Source: Mycobacterium sp. DL592 (lineage in GTDB: Bacteria > Actinomycetota > Actinomycetes > Mycobacteriales > Mycobacteriaceae). Taken from it: 64,000 bases of DNA. Location: positions 4,293,064-4,357,063 of the forward strand of contig NZ_CP050192.1 in the NCBI RefSeq assembly GCF_011694515.1. The letters run 5' to 3'. The notes under the pieces were generated by a model, which saw only the letters and a program-made list of their open reading frames with translations, ran no database searches and was not told the origin of the DNA. Made by a program: the position numbers and the translations under genes. Below, in pieces: positions 62,601-64,000 of the stretch (the first letter of the stretch is position 1; the number at the start of each line of letters is the position of its first letter).

Positions 62601-63260
62601 TCAAACCTCTCGTGTGGCGTGCGCGAACCGGCTCGTTGACCGGCAGGCCGCGCGGACCGTAGGGATGTCGTCGACGGTGTCGACGTCGTGCAACTCCTCG
62701 ACGAGCGACACGTTCTGCACTGTGTGCCGCAGCGCCGCAAGCGTTACAGCACCGGTGTCAGCCTGCGACATCGGCACCTCACGCAGGCATTCGGCAGTGC
62801 GGGCCTCGGACACCCCGAGAATCCACCAGCCGCCGTCGCGCGCCATCCCGAGGAGCGCGGGTGTGGCCAACAACGTTCGGGCGCACGAGGTGAGCAACTC
62901 GGCACTCACCTGCGGGGTGTCCATCCCGATCTGCAGCACCGGCCGCCCCGCCGCGGCGTCGGCGTGGGCGTTGGCCAGGCGCTCGGCGAAATCGTCGCCG
63001 CGCTGGTCGATCACGGTGAACGCGCGCAACCGCTCGCGGATCTCCGCCTGGCGGCACGCCCGGTCGAGCTCACCGGTCATCGCCACCACGCGGGACGCCA
63101 CCGGGGTATCGGCCACCGCGTCGAGGGTGTCCAGCAATGCCGCCGCGGCGATCTCGGCGGCGGCCTCGTCACCCAGGGTCGCTGCCAGTCGGGTCTTGGC
63201 CAGCCCCGGCACCGGCGCCTTGGCCACCACGAGGGCCGTCACCGGTATCGGGGGCTGCAT
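62601..63260 (-). CDS. CofC-like nucleotidyl/glycosyl transferase (DUF2064, Rv0540-like)
   Basis: The 219-aa protein has the GT-A-like nucleotide-binding start V-V-A-K-A-P-V-P-G-L-A-K-T-R-L and the mid-segment Q-I-G-M-D-T-P-Q of DUF2064 proteins (TIGR04282). Such proteins pair with a GT2 enzyme of the next family in many bacteria. The pair is present here: its ATG overlaps the GT2 stop by one base (TGATG). Length matches Rv0540. Confidence 0.87.
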   Translation of the reverse strand: MQPPIPVTALVVAKAPVPGLAKTRLAATLGDEAAAEIAAAALLDTLDAVADTPVASRVVAMTGELDRACRQAEIRERLRAFTVIDQRGDDFAERLANAHADAAAGRPVLQIGMDTPQVSAELLTSCARTLLATPALLGMARDGGWWILGVSEARTAECLREVPMSQADTGAVTLAALRHTVQNVSLVEELHDVDTVDDIPTVRAACRSTSRFAHATREV

Positions 63261-63916
63261 CACGAGATGACCTTCCAGAAGTCGACTGCTGCCGTGAAAC
63301 TGCCCCGCACCGACCCGCTCACTTTCGACTTCCCTCCGGTACGGGGCCCGTAGTCGACGTCGACCTCGACAACTCGCCAGCCGGCAGCCGCGGCGCGGAC
63401 CAGTAGTTCGAGCGGGTACCCCGATCGGCGATCGGTCACCCCCAGCCCGAGTAGCGCCTCGCGGCGGGCCACCCGCATCGGGGCGATGTCGTGTACGGCC
63501 AGTTTGTGCCGGGTGCGCAACCGCCAGCACACCGCCGCGGTGCCCAGCCGCGCATGCCAGGGCCATTTCAGTCCGCGCACGGGTCGGCGGCGCCCGGTGA
63601 CCATGTCGGCACCACGGTCCAACTCGGCGACCAGCCGCGGCAAATCGGCCGGATTCAGCGATCCGTCCCCGTCGAGCACCGCCACCAACGCGGTCCCGGC
63701 GGCGACAATTCCGGCCTGTACGGCGGCCCCGTAGCCGGGCTGTGACTCGAAAACGACGTCCGCGCCGTGGGTTCGGGCGACCTCGGCGGTGCCGTCGGTG
63801 CTGTTGTTGTCAACGACCAGAGCGCGGTAACCAGCCGGTATGGCCGCGAGTACGGCAGGAAGTGACTCCGCCTCGTCGAGGCAGGGCAGCACCACGGTCA
63901 CCGGACACTCGGGCAT
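63260..63916 (-). CDS. GT2-family glycosyltransferase (Rv0539-like)
   Basis: The 218-aa glycosyltransferase has the GT-A fold: V-V-L-P-C-L-D-E-A-E-S start, V-V-D-N-N-S-T-D-G-T and the metal-binding L-D-G-D-G-S. It has no C-terminal membrane helices, unlike most dolichyl-phosphate mannose synthases, though it has been named so in M. tuberculosis. It is first in the leftward operon of five. The last 84 bases of the window (63917-64000) should hold its promoter; I see no clear box. Confidence 0.9.
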   Translation of the reverse strand: MPECPVTVVLPCLDEAESLPAVLAAIPAGYRALVVDNNSTDGTAEVARTHGADVVFESQPGYGAAVQAGIVAAGTALVAVLDGDGSLNPADLPRLVAELDRGADMVTGRRRPVRGLKWPWHARLGTAAVCWRLRTRHKLAVHDIAPMRVARREALLGLGVTDRRSGYPLELLVRAAAAGWRVVEVDVDYGPRTGGKSKVSGSVRGSFTAAVDFWKVIS

Positions 63917-64000
63917 GATGACAACTTAGGGCAGCGATGGGGAGTCAATGACGAAACCGTGACGTTGGTGCAGGTGAGGGCCATTGTTCGCTACCCTCGG

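Overview
The window is a high-GC chromosome segment from a non-tuberculous Mycobacterium/Mycolicibacterium-type actinobacterium. Three things point there. Gene order from about 26.3 kb to the right end follows, in reverse, the Rv0566c-to-Rv0539 block of M. tuberculosis (yajQ, monooxygenase, gpsA, htpX, grcC1, menJ, menG, mgtA, menD, bpoC, menC, fadD8, menB, pitA, DUF3349, menE, Rv0541c-like, Rv0540-like, Rv0539-like). PGRS-type glycine-rich secreted proteins are present. F420-dependent oxidoreductase families are also present.

Left end (1-14422): an accessory defence island with visibly lower GC than the rest. Two systems converge at about 4.9-5.1 kb. Rightward: the C-terminus of a MutL/MORC-like GHKL ATPase (cut by the window edge), a PD-(D/E)XK nuclease-fold protein and a Z1-domain SF2 ATPase, the gene set predicted as a MORC-linked restriction system. 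Leftward, starting at 14.4 kb: a 1127-aa protein of unknown fold, a 1542-aa DEAH helicase with a DUF1998/MZB-type cysteine cluster (a Druantia III-like pair), and a 425-aa protein that appears to fuse a zinc metallopeptidase (HELFH) to a RelE/HigB-like toxin fold. That third gene is the most unusual item in the window.

Cell-surface region (14.6-26.1 kb): a small exported protein, two tandem giant PGRS paralogues (about 1302 and 1753 aa) that share a conserved upstream promoter module, and an exported protein with 20-residue beta-solenoid-like repeats. A tRNA-Tyr gene follows.

Core region (26.3-63.9 kb): most of the menaquinone pathway is spread over about 26 kb: polyprenyl diphosphate synthase (grcC1), MenJ, MenG, MenD, BpoC, MenC, MenB and MenE. 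They are interleaved with mgtA (lipoglycan/glycolipid mannosylation), htpX, gpsA, acyl-CoA ligases (one with a KstR-like box), phosphate transport (pitA), F420 enzymes and a five-gene leftward operon at the right edge (GT2, CofC-like transferase, methyltransferase, cytochrome b561/molybdopterin oxidoreductase, membrane protein). Several clean inverted repeats, including three CRP-like sites and a 16-bp perfect palindrome, mark likely regulatory points. No gene-free stretch exceeds 300 bases.
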